From: Mucilaginibacter aurantiaciroseus
GTDB taxonomy: Bacteria > Bacteroidota > Bacteroidia > Sphingobacteriales > Sphingobacteriaceae
Assembly (NCBI RefSeq): GCF_024055595.1
Contig: NZ_JAMXOF010000005.1
Span: 55,729-119,728, forward strand
Reading direction: 5' to 3'
Length of the DNA stretch: 64,000 nt
Within the stretch, counting starts at the first letter, position 1. Each line of letters opens with the position of its first letter. Below are positions 61,837-64,000 of the stretch, in pieces. The notes under the pieces were generated by a model. It searched no databases. It saw nothing but the letters and a program-made list of their open reading frames with translations, and had not been told where the DNA came from. Both the position numbers and the translations under genes were made by a program.

Positions 61837-63417
61837 ATGAAGCTAACGGGCACGCTATATCTTATTATATTAACCTTTATACTGATAGTTTACTACCTGG
61901 TATGTGGTATTTACCTTAATAACCTTGGGTATTACAACCACGAGTCGTTATTTTATATCGAAAAATCTAAAATAGTTTTTGAGGGGTTAGGTAACCGTTT
62001 AAAGGTAATGGGCTTAACTGCCCCAATCATTCCGTTTTATGCAACGTTTTTATTTAGTGTCATCAGCCAGTCGCTGGCACCCGTATTGGCATCAGCTGTT
62101 GGTACTGCTATATTGTTCCACGTAATAGCAACTACCATAGCAAAACGCTTAAATGATGATGGTTACGTTTGGTTATTGCTTATTCTATTTTTGTTCCACC
62201 CCGGTATTATTTATACCGCGGCATCTGGCAAAGGCATTTATTTGATCCTCATCTTCTTCTTCCTGTTCTTTCTTAACCTGTTTAAGTTTTATCGGTCAAA
62301 CACAACGTTTCACGTATCCATAGCCAGCTTAAGTTTAGTTATCCTTATTTTTTGCGACTACAGGTTCATATGGCTTACGCTGTTTTTTTTGCCGCTGGTG
62401 CTATCCATCACTATCCACAGTTTAAACCTGGGCGAGCAGGAGTCTATTTTCAGGCTATTTTTAAGCTTTAATAGCCCGTCGTTAAGGCGTAAGCTTATCA
62501 ACAAAACATTCGCGCTGTATATCATCTTATTTAGCCTGCCTTTGGCGGCGGTGCTTTGTTATAAACTTTTAAACCTTACCCACGCAAGCGATCTTAATTA
62601 TTTTGCCGAAAGCCCCTACGCTACCTGGAATGTACTGGTAGATAAGCTAAGTTTTGAGCAGCTTACCACCAATACCGCGTACCGGATCCCCGAAACCTCT
62701 ATCCTGATGTCCTTTCGTGTAGTGTTGTTCGCACCCATGATACTGATAGCCATATACCTGTTCCGCGAAAGCACTTACCAGGTATTAACCATACTTACAC
62801 CGTTCGCTTTCATCGAGTTCTTACACATCAAGTACGACAAGGTTTTCCTGGCCTACCAATACTATATGATATTTTTAATACTGGCTTACCTATGCGTAAT
62901 ATTTAAGGCCCAAGTAGTAAAAAACCAAAGTGTATTTAAATTGCTGCTGCTGGCAACGGTGTTAATTCAATTATACACAGGCTGGTATTTCTTAAGAACG
63001 TCATCAATACCCGAAGAGCAGAATTTTATAAACGTTTTCTTTAAAGACAAAAAAGCCGATACCCAGCGCGATAACGAAGAGGTGGCCAACTATCTTAACA
63101 GCCTCCCGTCAGATTCACAGGTGCTGCTGGACGATGCCATCGCTTACAGCGTTATAGCCTTTACGCACGATATTAAGCCCATTACTATGCCTTACCAGGG
63201 CAACTACCTCAGCGCGCTTGAAACGCCCGATAAGTTTGTAGATTATGTAGTTGTAGCAAGCACCAGTAACGTAGTATCGGGCTACACACAACTAAATGAT
63301 AAATACATCGGCCTTATCCGCCACAGCATATCCAATGTAAATTTCCGTAAGGTATTCGAAACCAATAACTGGGTAGTTTACCGCATTATAACCAACAAAA
63401 GTGGCAATACTTTTTAG
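61837..63417 (+). CDS. Multi-spanning membrane protein of unknown function (GT-C-like)
   Basis: A 526-residue protein starting one base after the glycosyltransferase stop. About 10-11 hydrophobic segments cover residues 5-420, followed by a soluble C-terminal domain (about 425-526, VANYLNSLPSDSQVLLDD ... KFVDYVVVAST). The first loop has the acidic ESLFYIEKS, a position used for catalysis in GT-C-type glycosyltransferases. I do not recognise the family. Its place in the operon suggests modifying or exporting the polymer. Confidence 0.7.
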   Translation: MKLTGTLYLIILTFILIVYYLVCGIYLNNLGYYNHESLFYIEKSKIVFEGLGNRLKVMGLTAPIIPFYATFLFSVISQSLAPVLASAVGTAILFHVIATTIAKRLNDDGYVWLLLILFLFHPGIIYTAASGKGIYLILIFFFLFFLNLFKFYRSNTTFHVSIASLSLVILIFCDYRFIWLTLFFLPLVLSITIHSLNLGEQESIFRLFLSFNSPSLRRKLINKTFALYIILFSLPLAAVLCYKLLNLTHASDLNYFAESPYATWNVLVDKLSFEQLTTNTAYRIPETSILMSFRVVLFAPMILIAIYLFRESTYQVLTILTPFAFIEFLHIKYDKVFLAYQYYMIFLILAYLCVIFKAQVVKNQSVFKLLLLATVLIQLYTGWYFLRTSSIPEEQNFINVFFKDKKADTQRDNEEVANYLNSLPSDSQVLLDDAIAYSVIAFTHDIKPITMPYQGNYLSALETPDKFVDYVVVASTSNVVSGYTQLNDKYIGLIRHSISNVNFRKVFETNNWVVYRIITNKSGNTF

Positions 63418-63855
63418 GCCATAATACCAAGTAAAATTTCTTGAAAAGGTACTGCAGTAGTGCTTCCTGATTTGGTAGCCACGCTATCTGTACAAGCTTT
63501 GCCCCGGTAAACCAGCCTTGCGCGCAGGCAAAGGCTTTCCTGCCTATCGGGTTTAGTTAACCAGGGCGGTGCTTAATATAAATGGTTAAATCCCTTCCAA
63601 CAATATAACATGCAGCACGTTTCTCCAACAAGTTTATATTGTCAATAATTATTCAACTATCAAAGGCGGCCATCCATAGATATATCTTTATTGAAGATTG
63701 GTAAAAAGGCATTTTTCTTCTAAAGGATAGCCAGGTTATGATTGGCCTCTTTGCATCTTAAAGTTTTCATGAGGCTATGTGATACGTCAGCACTTTCGGT
63801 ACCACCCGCGAAAGCATTTGATATGATCAATAAATTAGAGCCTTATGCCCTAATT
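63418..63855. other. Intergenic region after the exopolysaccharide operon
   Basis: No gene is evident. There are weak inverted words near 63500-63545 (CAGGCAAAGGCTTTCCTGCC) and an open 60-residue plus-strand frame at 63742 with no coding character beyond lacking stops. Confidence 0.5.
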
Positions 63856-64000
63856 TCAGAGCAGATCATATTCAGGTCTTTGGGCGGAGTGGTTTTGGGT
63901 CATTTTGGGGCGGTTTTTAGGTGATTGAAATAGGGCTACAGGACGTAGTTTACCCTCAAATATACCGGTAATAACCACAGGCGGTGGTGGCACGATATTG
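63856..64000 (-). CDS. Possible 3' end of a gene entering from the right
   Basis: On the minus strand the frame is open from the right edge to a TGA at 63858-63856 and reads IVPPPPVVITGIFEGKLRPVA ... HSAQRPEYDLL. The Pro-rich start looks like natural protein, but 48 codons are too few to identify a family, and a plus-strand frame overlaps it. Confidence 0.3.
   Translation of the reverse strand, partial: NIVPPPPVVITGIFEGKLRPVALFQSPKNRPKMTQNHSAQRPEYDLL

Noticed and set aside
63742..63924. 60-residue plus-strand gene
   Set aside because: No ribosome site or promoter, no recognised family, and it overlaps a minus-strand frame with comparable coding character.

Overview
This 64 kb window is ordinary bacterial chromosome from a member of the Bacteroidota. 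Family-level markers point to Sphingobacteriaceae (a Mucilaginibacter- or Pedobacter-like organism): Bacteroidota promoters of the form TTTG-N19-TAnnTTTG, a C-terminal type IX secretion-like signal, an RprXY-type two-component pair, DUF4292, DUF3127 and DUF4197 proteins, and an ECF sigma factor paired with a TonB-like membrane protein. The genus is inferred from gene content, not from a marker gene. No rRNA, tRNA, CRISPR array, prophage or transposase was recognised.

Layout. 1-7546 is a minus-strand run for envelope and export: amidohydrolase, acylphosphatase, lipid-linked sugar flippase, TPR protein, DUF4292 lipoprotein, EnvC-like protein and two TatA-type proteins. 7687-9894 holds rlmN, a decayed PIN-type toxin-antitoxin pair and a ComF-like gene. 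10036-17412 holds a GAF/PAS hybrid kinase, glyA, scpA and dxs. 17480-23097 holds an M28 peptidase, a second decayed small-gene/nucleotidyltransferase pair ended by a hairpin repeat, the RprXY-like pair and a divergent protein with a possible sorting domain. 23228-31282 holds DUF3127, a THUMP methyltransferase, an XRE regulator next to a perfect palindrome and an HD hydrolase, a porin, YceI, and a phosphate block (PhoR-like kinase, DUF47, PiT).

31322-37487 holds DUF4197, the ECF sigma/TonB-like pair, a SMUG2-like glycosylase, a DUF885 peptidase and MtfA. 37731-40480 encodes pyruvate dehydrogenase E2 and E1 alpha without an adjacent E1 beta. 41073-47133 holds an NlpC/P60 peptidase, CapA, a Gre-like protein, an RRM protein, frr and an ABC exporter. 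47360-52161 holds pyrH, nagA and the rplM-rpsI-rpsB-tsf operon, which has a full consensus promoter. 52679-55246 holds an aldo/keto reductase, a small unknown protein and a soluble acyl-ACP desaturase.

The most interesting region is 55292-63417. A GH5 glycanase is divergent from a tightly packed operon of membrane histidine kinase, BcsB-like periplasmic protein, family 2 glycosyltransferase with an N-terminal GspE_N/MshEN-like domain, and a multi-spanning membrane protein of unknown function. This looks like a compact, self-regulated beta-glycan (cellulose-like) secretion locus without canonical BcsA, PilZ or BcsC.

Intergenic spaces are rich in structure: perfect bidirectional terminators, several families of dispersed inverted repeats (CGTCATTGCGAG-type, TTCGACAAG-type, and three 'word' families such as GTGAGTGGTGAATAG), and two loci of decayed accessory genes.
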